Source: [Mycobacterium] nativiensis (GTDB lineage: Bacteria; Actinomycetota; Actinomycetes; Mycobacteriales; Mycobacteriaceae). From it: a stretch of 29,050 nucleotides of DNA. The DNA lies in the NCBI RefSeq assembly GCF_020172685.1, contig NZ_CP083986.1, positions 3,349,973-3,379,022 of the forward strand, read 5' to 3'. The notes under the pieces were generated by a model. It was not told where the DNA came from. It saw nothing but the letters and a program-made list of their open reading frames with translations, and searched no databases. The position numbers were made by a program, and so were the translations under genes. Positions 7,756 through 15,814 of this stretch are shown one piece after another (positions within the stretch are counted from its first letter, which is position 1; each line of letters starts with the position of its first letter).

Positions 7756-8450
7756 CACTCTCGCAGGACACCGAGTTCGAGCCGTTGGCCAGACCGTCGA
7801 CGCCGGAGCTGATCGCCGAGCGACTTCGGTACGCGATCACCCGCGGCCGACTGGCCCCCGGCCGCCAGCTCGGCGAGGCCCACCTGGCCGCGCAGTTCGA
7901 GGTGTCCCGGGGCACGCTGCGCGAGGCGATGCAGCGCCTTGTGGCCGAGGGCCTGCTGCGTAGCGAACGCAACCGCGGGATCTTCGTCGTCGAACTCACC
8001 GATGACGATGTGCGCGATGTCTACCAGGCACGCAAGACCATCGAACGGGCCGCCGTCACCGAGGTGCTGCGCAGTGACCCCGGCGCCGCCGCGACCAGGC
8101 TGCGCATTCCGGTCGAGGCGATGCGCACCGCCGCGGTCGAACGCGACCTCACCGCGATGGCCGACGCTGACCAGGAGTTCCACGAAGTGCTGGTGGAATG
8201 CGCGGGCAGCCCACGCCTGCACCGGGCGATGCGGACCCTGCTGTCGGAAACGCGCATTCTGCTCGGCGAACTCGAAGAGGTCTACTCCGACCTTCGCGAG
8301 CAGGTCACCGAACATGTTGTGCTGCGTAAGGCGATCGGGACCGGCGACGAGAGCGTCGCGGTCCGATTGATCGAGGAACACATGGACGACGCGGTGCACC
8401 GGCTGCTGGCGCGCCGAGCGTTGGCTGGGCCGGTGGCTGCGCAGCCCTGA
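7752..8450 (+). CDS. GntR family regulator, FCD (FadR) subgroup
   Basis: A 232-aa transcription factor. The N-terminal winged helix-turn-helix (about residues 18-85) has the motif EAHLAAQFEVSRGTLREAMQRLVAEGLL. The C-terminal all-helical FCD ligand domain (about 95-220) has metal/effector-site residues in FHEVLVECAG, EQVTEHVVLRKAI and EEHMDDAVHRL. FCD regulators usually sense organic acids and are displaced from DNA by the pathway substrate. Its place as last gene of the isomerase operon (4-nt overlap) and the palindrome at 6217-6230 make it the likely regulator of this module. The stop directly abuts the stop of the convergent IclR gene. Confidence 0.9.
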   Translation: MTLSQDTEFEPLARPSTPELIAERLRYAITRGRLAPGRQLGEAHLAAQFEVSRGTLREAMQRLVAEGLLRSERNRGIFVVELTDDDVRDVYQARKTIERAAVTEVLRSDPGAAATRLRIPVEAMRTAAVERDLTAMADADQEFHEVLVECAGSPRLHRAMRTLLSETRILLGELEEVYSDLREQVTEHVVLRKAIGTGDESVAVRLIEEHMDDAVHRLLARRALAGPVAAQP

Positions 8451-9269
8451 CTAGCCGATCTGGTCACCGATCTCCTTGGCGGCCTCGACCAGCAGAGCCG
8501 CCACCGCCCGGTACTGCGAACTGCTCAGTCGGTGAATCGGCGCAGCCGCATTCAGCGCCAGCAGCACGCCGGGTGCGTGCGTGGGAATGGGAACCGCGAC
8601 CGAGGCGACTCCGTCCTCACTCCCCTCCCGGTTCACCGCGTAGCCCTGTTGCCGGATGGAACTCAGCTCCAGTTGCAGCCCGGTCCTGGTACCGACCGAA
8701 TGCGCCGTAACTCGCTCGAGTTCCTCATCTGGGTACAGATGGGCGATGTCGGCATCAGACAACCGCGCCAGCAGTGCCTTGCCGGTCGAGGTGCAATGCG
8801 CTGGCATGGTGCGTCCGAGCCGTGATGCGACCCGAACGGCGGTCGGCCCCTCGGCGGCCGCGATGAAACGAACGTTGGTGCCCTCGAGAATCCCGAGATG
8901 AACTGATTCCCTGAGGCGTTCACTGAGGCGCAGCAGGACCGGCTTTACCGCACCCTCGATGTCGATGCGGTTCAACACCGAAAACCCCACGCCCATCAGC
9001 GCGGGCCCAGGGTAATACGCCTTGGACACCGGATCCTGACGCACGAAGCCCCGAAACTGCAGCATCGCCAACAGACGATGGGCCGTCGACGATGCGACGT
9101 CCAAGTGCTTCGCCGCGTCCGTCAGTCGGATTCGCGGCTGCTCTCCCAGCAGCAGGATGAGCCGCAGTGCCCTGTCCACCGACCCGATCGGATACTGCGG
9201 CACCACCGAGTCCGGTGCCGCGGGGCCAGCAGCGTCGCTCACCGGCGCCAGAGGCGTATCGCTCTGCAT
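8451..9269 (-). CDS. IclR family regulator of the aromatic operon
   Basis: A 272-aa IclR-type regulator. The N-terminal helix-turn-helix (about residues 28-90) includes RLTDAAKHLDVASSTAHRLLAMLQFRGFV. The C-terminal effector domain has typical elements TSTGKALLARLSD and QGYAVNREGSEDGVASVAVPI. IclR proteins (PcaR, PcaU, CatR) commonly control protocatechuate and aromatic acid pathways, and this gene diverges from such an operon. I prefer ATG at 9269: TAGTAT (9282-9277) lies 7 nt upstream, as for a leaderless start. GTG at 9287 would add six residues. Whether it activates or represses cannot be read from the sequence. Confidence 0.9.
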   Translation of the reverse strand: MQSDTPLAPVSDAAGPAAPDSVVPQYPIGSVDRALRLILLLGEQPRIRLTDAAKHLDVASSTAHRLLAMLQFRGFVRQDPVSKAYYPGPALMGVGFSVLNRIDIEGAVKPVLLRLSERLRESVHLGILEGTNVRFIAAAEGPTAVRVASRLGRTMPAHCTSTGKALLARLSDADIAHLYPDEELERVTAHSVGTRTGLQLELSSIRQQGYAVNREGSEDGVASVAVPIPTHAPGVLLALNAAAPIHRLSSSQYRAVAALLVEAAKEIGDQIG

Positions 9270-9326
9270 ACCAGAGATACTACCCACGACGGCCGAACCC
9301 CGTTGCTCTGAGGAGCAGAACCCAAT

Positions 9327-9343
9327 CGGGATATTTTATCCCG
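9327..9343. promoter_or_regulatory. 17-bp palindrome, candidate IclR operator
   Basis: CGGGATA-TTT-TATCCCG is a perfect inverted repeat with 7-bp arms in the 219-nt space between the IclR gene and the dioxygenase operon. Its size and location suit an IclR dimer site. The AT-rich centre stands out from the GC-rich surroundings. The rest of the space shows no other gene. Confidence 0.55.
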
Positions 9344-9362
9344 TTCTAGCAGGTCACAAGGT

Positions 9363-9395
9363 GTCAACGCGTCGAGCCGCCCCGACGTCGTTGAC
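9363..9395. promoter_or_regulatory. Second nested inverted repeat in the same control region
   Basis: GTCAACG (9363-9369) and CGTTGAC (9389-9395) form a 7-bp inverted repeat enclosing a smaller GTCG/CGAC repeat (9371-9374 / 9383-9386). It may be a second regulator site, or a hairpin in the leader of the aromatic operon. No convincing -35/-10 pair for that operon was identified. Confidence 0.3.
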
Positions 9396-9488
9396 CTTCC
9401 AACCGTCCCCCTGGCAGAGTTTTCGTCACAACCCACAGGATTTTTCTGCACAACAGATATTGCAAGCCCCCAGACTGGAGCCGCCTCA

Positions 9489-10928
9489 ATGAGTGATCAC
9501 CGCCAAGTCCTCGACGACGTCCGGCGGGGAATGATCCCAGCGCACATCTACAACGACGCCGAAATCTTCGACCTGGAAAGGGAGCGGCTCTTCCGCCGCG
9601 CCTGGATGTTCGTGGCGCATGAGTCGGAGATCCCCCAAGGCGGCGACTACGTAGTGCGACGCCTGCTCAACGACTCCTTCATCATCGCGCGCGACTCCAA
9701 GGGCGACGTGCGGGCCATGTTCAACATGTGCCTGCATCGTGGGATGCAGGTATGCCGCGCCGAGATGGGCAACGCCTCCAATTTCCGGTGCCCCTACCAC
9801 GGCTGGTCGTATCGCAATGACGGGCGCATCACCGGCCTGCCCTTCCATCAAGAGGCCTACGGCGGCGAGGCCGGTTTCTCCAAGCGAGGCCAGACGCTGT
9901 TGCCGGCGCCGAATCTGGCCAGTTACAACGGGCTGATCTTCATCAGCCTTGACCCGCAAGCTCCCCCGCTCGAGGAGTTTCTCGGCGACTTCAAGTTCTA
10001 TCTGGACTTCTACACCAAGCAGAGCCGCAGCGGTCTGGAGGTACGCGGCCCACAACGGTGGCGCATCAAAGCGAACTGGAAGATCGGCGTCGAGAACTTT
10101 GCCGGCGACATGTACCACACCCCGCATACCCACGCCTCGGTCGTCGACATCGGGCTGTTCCGCGAGCCGAAGGCGCAGAAACGCAAAGACGGTGCGACGT
10201 ATTGGGCGACGTGCGGAGGAGGCACCACCTACAAGCTGCCGCCGGGCACCTTTGAGGAACGGATGCGCTATGTCGGCTACCCCGAGGAAATGGTCCGGCG
10301 GATCAGGGAAGTGTGGTCGCCCGACCATCAGCGCGTGGTCAGCGACGACGGTTTCATGATCTCGGCAGCATCGTTGTTTCCCAACATGAGCCTGGTGCAC
10401 AACTGGCCGAAGATCCAGGACAGCGAAGATGTGTTGCCGTTCATATCGATTCGGACCTGGCAGCCGATCAGCGAGCACGAAACCGAGGTGTATTCGTGGT
10501 TTGCGGTCGACGCGGCCGCTCCCGAGCAGTTCAAGAAGGACTCCTACAAGGCCTATCTGATGTGCTTCGGCTCCACGGGCATGTTCGAACAGGATGACGT
10601 GGAGAACTGGGTCTCGCTGACCAATACCGCTGCCGGATCCATGGCCCGGCAATTACTGCTCAACGGCCGGATGGGCCTTCTCGCCGACGACACCCCGGTG
10701 GTCAATGCGTTGCCGCCCGAGCAGTTCCATGGGCCGGGCACCGCTCAAGTCGGCTATAACGAGAACAATCAGCGGGAAATTCTTCGGATGTGGGCCGATC
10801 ACCTCCAAATGCCTCCGGTAGCGACCAGCACCGCGGCAATGGGCACACAGCGCGAGGGAATCACCCCCCTGGTGCAGACCAACGGCACATCGGCATGCGA
10901 GGCGGCCCACGAGGAGGCCCAGGTATGA
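9489..10928 (+). CDS. Rieske ring-hydroxylating dioxygenase, alpha subunit
   Basis: A 479-aa catalytic subunit of an aromatic-ring dioxygenase that adds O2 to an aromatic acid to give a cis-dihydrodiol. The Rieske [2Fe-2S] ligands are Cys81 and His83 (CLHRG) and Cys101 and His104 (CPYHGW). The catalytic mononuclear iron site follows the pattern GDMYHTPHTH (Asp207, His210, His215). The ATG has GGAG 8 nt upstream. It is first in an 11-gene operon that leads to protocatechuate breakdown. With a diol dehydrogenase and a decarboxylase downstream, a phthalate-type substrate (as in PhtAa) is the best guess, but the substrate is inferred from context only. Confidence 0.92.
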   Translation: MSDHRQVLDDVRRGMIPAHIYNDAEIFDLERERLFRRAWMFVAHESEIPQGGDYVVRRLLNDSFIIARDSKGDVRAMFNMCLHRGMQVCRAEMGNASNFRCPYHGWSYRNDGRITGLPFHQEAYGGEAGFSKRGQTLLPAPNLASYNGLIFISLDPQAPPLEEFLGDFKFYLDFYTKQSRSGLEVRGPQRWRIKANWKIGVENFAGDMYHTPHTHASVVDIGLFREPKAQKRKDGATYWATCGGGTTYKLPPGTFEERMRYVGYPEEMVRRIREVWSPDHQRVVSDDGFMISAASLFPNMSLVHNWPKIQDSEDVLPFISIRTWQPISEHETEVYSWFAVDAAAPEQFKKDSYKAYLMCFGSTGMFEQDDVENWVSLTNTAAGSMARQLLLNGRMGLLADDTPVVNALPPEQFHGPGTAQVGYNENNQREILRMWADHLQMPPVATSTAAMGTQREGITPLVQTNGTSACEAAHEEAQV

Positions 10929-11551
10929 CATCGACCGAACCAAGCGCGCGGGCCGGCTTCCCCCGGCCCAGCGGTGCGGGCCATCCCTGGGAGCTCGCAG
11001 TCCTGGGAGCTCAGGCACCCAAGCAAGTCCGCACCGGCAATCCGTTGCCGTTCAACGACATCCGACACCTGCAGGCACATCAGTTCTTGGTCGATGAAGC
11101 CTACCTGCTCGACGCACAGCAGTACACCGAGTGGCTCGACACGCTGACCGAGGACATCCACTACTTCATGCCCGTTCGGGTGACCACAGCCTCAGGCGCC
11201 GGATTCGACACTTCTCCCGGCATGGCGCATTTCGATGAGAACAAGTACTCCCTGAACAGACGCGTCGCGCGCTTTGCGACCGAACACGCCTGGACCGAGG
11301 ATCCGCCGTCACGGCTGCGCCATCACATCACCAACGTGCGCACCTTTGCCTGCGACGACGACGCACACCTCATCGTCGAGTCGGCCGAATTGCTGTTCCG
11401 CAGCCGCGGCGATGTCAACGAGGCTGCGCTGATCTCCTGCGGCCGAGAAGACCTGTTGCGCCGGTGTGATCAGCAATGGAAGTTGGCGCGCCGCACGATC
11501 TATCTCGACGAGTCGGTCCTGCGCATGCAGAATCTGGCGGTGTTCCTGTGA
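10925..11551 (+). CDS. Ring-hydroxylating dioxygenase, beta subunit
   Basis: A 208-aa small subunit of the same dioxygenase, of the SnoaL/NTF2-like cone fold. It has the family pattern of an early helix region (FLVDEAYLLDAQQYTEWLDTL, about residues 58-78), then EDIHYFMPVR, and ends RRTIYLDESVLRMQNLAVFL, typical of beta-subunit C-termini. It has a structural role in the alpha3beta3 hexamer. The first 40 residues are Pro/Gly/Ala-rich and look disordered. ATG overlaps the alpha stop (ATGA) and the stop overlaps the next GTG (GTGA). Confidence 0.92.
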   Translation: MTSTEPSARAGFPRPSGAGHPWELAVLGAQAPKQVRTGNPLPFNDIRHLQAHQFLVDEAYLLDAQQYTEWLDTLTEDIHYFMPVRVTTASGAGFDTSPGMAHFDENKYSLNRRVARFATEHAWTEDPPSRLRHHITNVRTFACDDDAHLIVESAELLFRSRGDVNEAALISCGREDLLRRCDQQWKLARRTIYLDESVLRMQNLAVFL

Positions 11552-11808
11552 GCGAACTCGAAGACCTGGTCGCCCGTTCGGTGGGCGAAACCATCACTGT
11601 TGCCAACGAGTTCACCGAAATAACCGTGCGCCGGGTCGACACCCGCAACGGGTCGCGGCTGCTGATCACGTCACCGAAGTCGGGACAGTGGATCAGTCTC
11701 GACGCCCTGGAAATTGAAGCGTTGACGTGGCAGAACTCCTACACCCTGGCCGCGATGGTCGGCAAAATGCACGAACCGCTCCTCTCCGACGACAGTGAGC
11801 TGCCATGA
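11548..11808 (+). CDS. Small conserved-context protein of unknown function
   Basis: An 86-aa acidic protein that I cannot assign to a characterised family. It has no signal peptide, no cysteines and no transmembrane segment. It looks like a small beta-rich domain (ITVANEFTEITVRRVDTRNG, then SRLLITSPKSGQWISLD) followed by a short helix (EIEALTWQNSYTLAAMVGKM). It is certainly coding: GTG overlaps the beta-subunit stop, and its own stop overlaps the dehydrogenase ATG. The place between dioxygenase subunits and diol dehydrogenase suggests an accessory role. I vaguely recall such short proteins being auto-labelled dihydrodiol dehydrogenase, but it lacks any nucleotide-binding motif and is far too short for that. 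It is not a ferredoxin, having no Cys ligands. Confidence 0.8.
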   Translation: MSELEDLVARSVGETITVANEFTEITVRRVDTRNGSRLLITSPKSGQWISLDALEIEALTWQNSYTLAAMVGKMHEPLLSDDSELP

Positions 11809-12605
11809 CGGGATGGCTCGAGGGAAAACGGGCGCTGGTCGTGGGCGCCGGTTCGGGCATAGGCCGAGCAGTCGTCGACGCCTATCTCGAAGAGGGCGCC
11901 CAGGTCGCGGTATTGGAACGCGATCAGTCGAAGTGCGCGGCCCTGCAGACGCAATTGCCGGAGCTTCCGGTGACCCAGGGAGATGCGACCACGGCCGAAG
12001 CCAACGAGCGCGCCGTCGCAGCAGCCGTAGCGGCTTTCGGCGGCCTGGACACCTTGGTCACCTGCGTCGGGATCTTCGATTTCTACAAGGGAATCACCGA
12101 CATCTCGACCGAAGAGCTGGCACCGGCATTCGACGAGATGTTCACAACGAATGTGTTGAGTCATCTGCAGTCGGTGAAGGCCGCCGTCCCGGCCCTTGCG
12201 GCCCAGGAAGGGTCGTCGATCGTCCTCACCGAGTCTGCCTCGTCGTTCTATCCGGGCCGCGGGGGCGTGCTCTACGTCGCGTCGAAGTTCGCCGTGCGCG
12301 GCCTGGTCACCACCCTCGCCTACGAACTCGCCCCGCACATCCGGGTCAACGGCGTCGCACCGGGCGGAACGCTGAACACCGACCTGCGCGGTTTGAAGAA
12401 CCTGTCGCTCGACCATATCCGCCTGGACGACACCCCCAACCGTGCACGCGATCTCGTGGCACGCACCCCCCTCAATGTCGCACTCACTCCGCAGGACCAC
12501 GCCTGGAGCTACGTCTTTTTGGCATCAGAGAGGTCTCGCGGTATCACCGGCGGAAGCACGCATCCCGACGGCGGATTCGGAATGGGTTCAGGGGCTAACA
12601 CGTGA
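11805..12605 (+). CDS. cis-Dihydrodiol dehydrogenase (SDR family)
   Basis: A 266-aa short-chain dehydrogenase/reductase. It has the NAD-binding GAGSGIG loop at 14-20 and the catalytic Ser144, Tyr157 and Lys161 (ESASSFYPGRGGVLYVASK). The SSFYPGRGG stretch resembles BphB-type 2,3-dihydrodiol dehydrogenases more than generic SDRs. It would oxidise the cis-dihydrodiol made by the upstream dioxygenase to a catechol with reduction of NAD+. Full length; ATG within the preceding stop and stop within the following GTG (GTGA). Confidence 0.88.
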   Translation: MTGWLEGKRALVVGAGSGIGRAVVDAYLEEGAQVAVLERDQSKCAALQTQLPELPVTQGDATTAEANERAVAAAVAAFGGLDTLVTCVGIFDFYKGITDISTEELAPAFDEMFTTNVLSHLQSVKAAVPALAAQEGSSIVLTESASSFYPGRGGVLYVASKFAVRGLVTTLAYELAPHIRVNGVAPGGTLNTDLRGLKNLSLDHIRLDDTPNRARDLVARTPLNVALTPQDHAWSYVFLASERSRGITGGSTHPDGGFGMGSGANT

Positions 12606-13330
12606 ACACCGACGAGCTGGCGCCGTTGCGGATGGAGGTTGCGCAGGCCTGCCGAGTCGCCGCGGCTCGCGGCCTGGTCGACGGGATTCTCGGACACATC
12701 AGTGCCCGCATCGACCAAGAGCACCTCCTCATCAGGTGTCGCAGCGAGTCCGACAAGGGTGTGGCGTTCACTCGTCCCGACGACGTTCGGCTGATCCGCT
12801 TTGACGGAACACCGGGCAGGGCTGGGGAATTGGACGGATATCGGGTACCCAACGAGTTGCCGATTCACGTCGAGACGCTGCTGGCACGTCCCGAGTGCCG
12901 GGCAGTGGCCCATCTGCATCCGGCGGCCGTCGTGGCTGCCGACCTCGCAGGTATCACCATTGAACCCGTCTACGGCGCCTTCGACATCCCCGGCGCATGG
13001 CTCGCGCGCCGGGGCGTTCCGGTCTACCAGCGGGCGGTGCTGATTCGCACCGCGGAACTCGGCAAAGAGATGGTCGCCGCCATGGGAGACAAGCCGGTGG
13101 TGATCTGTCGCGGCCATGGAATCACCAGTGCCGCTGCCACGGTGCCCCAGGCTGTGCTGCAGGCCATCAGCTTGGACCAGTTGGCTTCGATGTCGCTCCG
13201 GATCCGTTCCGCGGGCGGCACGTTACGCCCGATCGAGGAATCAGATTGGGCGGACCTGCCCGACCTCGGTCCGGCATTCACCGCGGACGCCGCCTGGCGC
13301 CATGAAGTCGCCCGGTTGGAGCAGCCATGA
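12602..13330 (+). CDS. Class II aldolase/adducin-type decarboxylase (3,4-dihydroxyphthalate decarboxylase-like)
   Basis: A 242-aa class II aldolase/adducin domain protein. Metal-binding histidines are His104 and His106 (VAHLHPAAVV) and probably His172 (CRGHGI). Class II aldolase-fold decarboxylases such as PhtC remove CO2 from dihydroxyphthalate to give protocatechuate. The flanking genes (diol dehydrogenase before, protocatechuate 3,4-dioxygenase after) place this protein at exactly that step, so decarboxylation is more likely than aldol cleavage. GTG start in a 4-nt overlap; the stop overlaps pcaH (ATGA). Exact substrate (3,4- or 4,5-dihydroxyphthalate, or another isomer) is inferred. Confidence 0.78.
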   Translation: MNTDELAPLRMEVAQACRVAAARGLVDGILGHISARIDQEHLLIRCRSESDKGVAFTRPDDVRLIRFDGTPGRAGELDGYRVPNELPIHVETLLARPECRAVAHLHPAAVVAADLAGITIEPVYGAFDIPGAWLARRGVPVYQRAVLIRTAELGKEMVAAMGDKPVVICRGHGITSAAATVPQAVLQAISLDQLASMSLRIRSAGGTLRPIEESDWADLPDLGPAFTADAAWRHEVARLEQP

Positions 13331-14073
13331 GCGGGCAGGCGGAGATCAGCGCAGAGATCGCGGCGATCCAGGCCGAGTACGCGCGCGCCGGCATCGAGGA
13401 AAGCCAACCCAAGCTGGACTATCCGCCGTACCGCAGCAGCGTGCTTCGCCATCCCAAAAGTGCACTGCAGCTCGTGGACCCAGAGTCCGTCGAGTTACTC
13501 GCGCCCTGTTTCGGCCAGGGCGATGTCGGCGCAGCCGACGCCGATCTGACGGTCCAGCATGCGGGTCCACCGATCGGCGAGCGCACCGTGGTGACCGGGC
13601 GCATCCTCGACGGTGATGGCAGGCCCGTGCGCCGGCAACTCGTCGAGATCTGGCAGGCCAACGCCAGCGGGCGCTACATCCACCAGGGGGATCAGCATCC
13701 CGCACCGTTGGACCCCAATTTCACCGGAGCGGGCCGTTGCCTCACCGACGACAACGGGTTCTACCGGTTCACCACGATCAAACCCGGCCCGTACCCCTGG
13801 CGTAACCACCACAATGCGTGGCGTCCTGCGCATATCCACTTCTCCTTGTTCGGCAGTGATTTCACGCAGCGGATGATCACGCAGATGTACTTTCCCGGCG
13901 ACCCACTGCTCGCGTTGGACCCGATCTACCAGTCGATCACCGACCAGAAGGCCCGTGACCGGCTCGTCGGCGTTTACGACCACGCCATCACCAGCCACGA
14001 ATGGGCCACCGGTTACCGGTGGAACGTCGTGCTCACCGGCCCGGCCGCCACGCCGTTCGAGGAGCCGCGATGA
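13327..14073 (+). CDS. pcaH: Protocatechuate 3,4-dioxygenase beta subunit
   Basis: A 248-aa intradiol dioxygenase subunit that carries the Fe(III) site. Ligands are Tyr117 (GRYIH), Tyr156 (PGPYPWRN), His169 and His171 (PAHIHFS). The 39/13/2 spacing is the same as in the known Pseudomonas enzyme (Tyr408, Tyr447, His460, His462). With PcaG it opens the ring of protocatechuate to 3-carboxy-cis,cis-muconate. Length is normal. Both ends overlap neighbouring genes by 4 nt. Confidence 0.95.
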   Translation: MSGQAEISAEIAAIQAEYARAGIEESQPKLDYPPYRSSVLRHPKSALQLVDPESVELLAPCFGQGDVGAADADLTVQHAGPPIGERTVVTGRILDGDGRPVRRQLVEIWQANASGRYIHQGDQHPAPLDPNFTGAGRCLTDDNGFYRFTTIKPGPYPWRNHHNAWRPAHIHFSLFGSDFTQRMITQMYFPGDPLLALDPIYQSITDQKARDRLVGVYDHAITSHEWATGYRWNVVLTGPAATPFEEPR

Positions 14074-14618
14074 CTAGGCTCACGGCCACGCCCGGGCAGA
14101 CCATCGGCCCCTTCTTCGGCTACGCGTTGCCGTTCGACCACGGCAACGAACTCGTGCCCCCTGGCTCGCCCGGTGCCATCGCCCTGCACGGCACCGTCAT
14201 CGACGGCGCCGGGGCTCCGGTTCCCGATGCGCTGCTGGAGATCTGGCAGGCAGATGCGGACGGTTCCGTGTCGACCTCCAGTTCACTTCGCCGCGACGGC
14301 GACACCTTCACCGGGTGGGGACGCGCCGCGACAGATGCCGATGGCCACTACTGCTTCACGACGGTGAGACCCGGGGCACCCCAAGAGTCGACGCCATTCA
14401 TCGCCGTCGCCGTGTTTGCGCGGGGCCTGCTGAACCGGCTGTTCACCCGTGCCTATCTGCCCGGTGATCAACTGCACGCAGACCGACTGTTGAACTCCGT
14501 GGCGGTTGACCGTCGTCATACGCTCATCGCGGTGCCCGACGAGCATGGCTTTCGATTCGACATCAGGCTGCAGGGCGCCGACGAGACGGTATTCCTGCGC
14601 TATCGGGGGCAACCATGA
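14070..14618 (+). CDS. pcaG: Protocatechuate 3,4-dioxygenase alpha subunit
   Basis: A 182-aa intradiol-dioxygenase-like subunit without the complete iron ligand set, as expected for the alpha chain. It starts with the typical TPGQTIGPFFGYALPF segment and shares with PcaH the LLEIWQADADG motif, in place of PcaH's LVEIWQANASG. The alpha chain shapes the substrate pocket. ATG at 14070 lies in the pcaH stop; the longer open frame upstream overlaps pcaH and is not used. Confidence 0.94.
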   Translation: MTRLTATPGQTIGPFFGYALPFDHGNELVPPGSPGAIALHGTVIDGAGAPVPDALLEIWQADADGSVSTSSSLRRDGDTFTGWGRAATDADGHYCFTTVRPGAPQESTPFIAVAVFARGLLNRLFTRAYLPGDQLHADRLLNSVAVDRRHTLIAVPDEHGFRFDIRLQGADETVFLRYRGQP

Positions 14619-15814
14619 CCGACTTGTTGTGGCCCGGCGACCACCGGGCAGGACAGATCTTCAGCGACGCGGCGTATCTGGCTGCGATGGTGCGGGTTGA
14701 AAACGCTTGGCTGGGTGTGCTTGTCGACGCTGGGATCGCGCCGGCGTCGGCGCGGGCCGACCTGACCGCGGTGATCTCGGCCACCGACGTGGAAGCGGTG
14801 GCCGTGGCGGCCGAGGCAACCGGCAACCCGGTGCCCGGCCTGGTCGAACTACTCCGGGAACGCACCGGCGGCGAACCGGCACACTGGGTGCACCGCGGCC
14901 TGACCAGCCAGGACGTCGTCGACACCGCACTGATGCTCTGCGTGCGCGACGCGCTGGATCGAATTCGCGGCGAAGTCACCACGCAGGTACGCACATTGGC
15001 CGCGCGGGCCGAAACCCACCGTGACAGCCCCATGCTGGCCCGTACGCTGACCCAGCCCGCATTGCCGTCAACGGTCGGTATGAAGTTCGCGAACTGGCTT
15101 GCCGGGATCCTCGACGGTGCCGACTCAGTCGCGGCGCTGCCGGCGTTCCCGGCACAGGCCGGCGGTGCCGCCGGAACGATGGCCGCCGCCACTGAACTGA
15201 CCGGCTCGCCGACCGATGCCATTGCCCTGTCCGGGCGGCTGGCCACGGCGCTCGGTCTCGCCGACAGCCCGCCATGGCATACCACCCGGTCGGTGATAAC
15301 CCGCGTGGGCGACACGTTGGTGACGTGTTGCGACGCCTGGGCCCACATCGCCAATGATGTCGCGGCGAGCAGCAGGCCCGAGATCGGCGAGCTGGCCGAG
15401 GGTCGAGGCGGTGGTTCATCGACCATGCCGCACAAGAACAATCCGGTGTTGTGCGTACTGATCCGCCGCGCCGCACTGGTGGCACCGTCGCTGGCCGCCG
15501 CCTTGCACGCCGCGTCGGCCGCCGGTGTCGATGAGCGCTCCGACGGCGGCTGGCACGCCGAATGGGCCGCCCTGCGGACCCTGTCCCGGTACGCCGTAGT
15601 AGCGGCGGCACAGACGACCGAGCTGCTCGCCGGGCTGATCATCGACACCGATCGTGCCGCGGCGAACCTGGCCGCCGCCGGCGACCTGCTCGGGGAGCAG
15701 CGGGCGATGGCTCAGTTGGCCGGGCGTACCGCTCGACGCGACTACACCGGCGCGGCAGGCCATCTCATCGACGCCGTATTGCAGCGCGCGCACCACTTCA
15801 CGGAGGCGACATGA
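14615..15814 (+). CDS. pcaB: 3-Carboxy-cis,cis-muconate cycloisomerase
   Basis: A 399-aa member of the fumarase/aspartase superfamily, cyclising 3-carboxy-cis,cis-muconate to 4-carboxymuconolactone. The superfamily signature GGSSTMPHKNNPVLC is at about residues 266-280, and HRGLTSQDVVDTALML is the second conserved region (about 91-106). The protein is somewhat shorter than the roughly 450 residues of proteobacterial PcaB. ATG in the pcaG stop and stop in the pcaL ATG. Confidence 0.93.
   Translation: MTDLLWPGDHRAGQIFSDAAYLAAMVRVENAWLGVLVDAGIAPASARADLTAVISATDVEAVAVAAEATGNPVPGLVELLRERTGGEPAHWVHRGLTSQDVVDTALMLCVRDALDRIRGEVTTQVRTLAARAETHRDSPMLARTLTQPALPSTVGMKFANWLAGILDGADSVAALPAFPAQAGGAAGTMAAATELTGSPTDAIALSGRLATALGLADSPPWHTTRSVITRVGDTLVTCCDAWAHIANDVAASSRPEIGELAEGRGGGSSTMPHKNNPVLCVLIRRAALVAPSLAAALHAASAAGVDERSDGGWHAEWAALRTLSRYAVVAAAQTTELLAGLIIDTDRAAANLAAAGDLLGEQRAMAQLAGRTARRDYTGAAGHLIDAVLQRAHHFTEAT

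Noticed and set aside
3353..8450. Canonical ectoine degradation cluster
   Set aside because: Ectoine hydrolase (EutD/DoeA), deacetylase (EutE/DoeB) and the MocR-type EnuR regulator are missing; only a superfamily-level resemblance to EutA exists.
9447..9464. Imperfect repeat TGCA-N10-TGCA before the dioxygenase gene
   Set aside because: Only the four outer bases match as an inverted repeat; too weak to call an operator.
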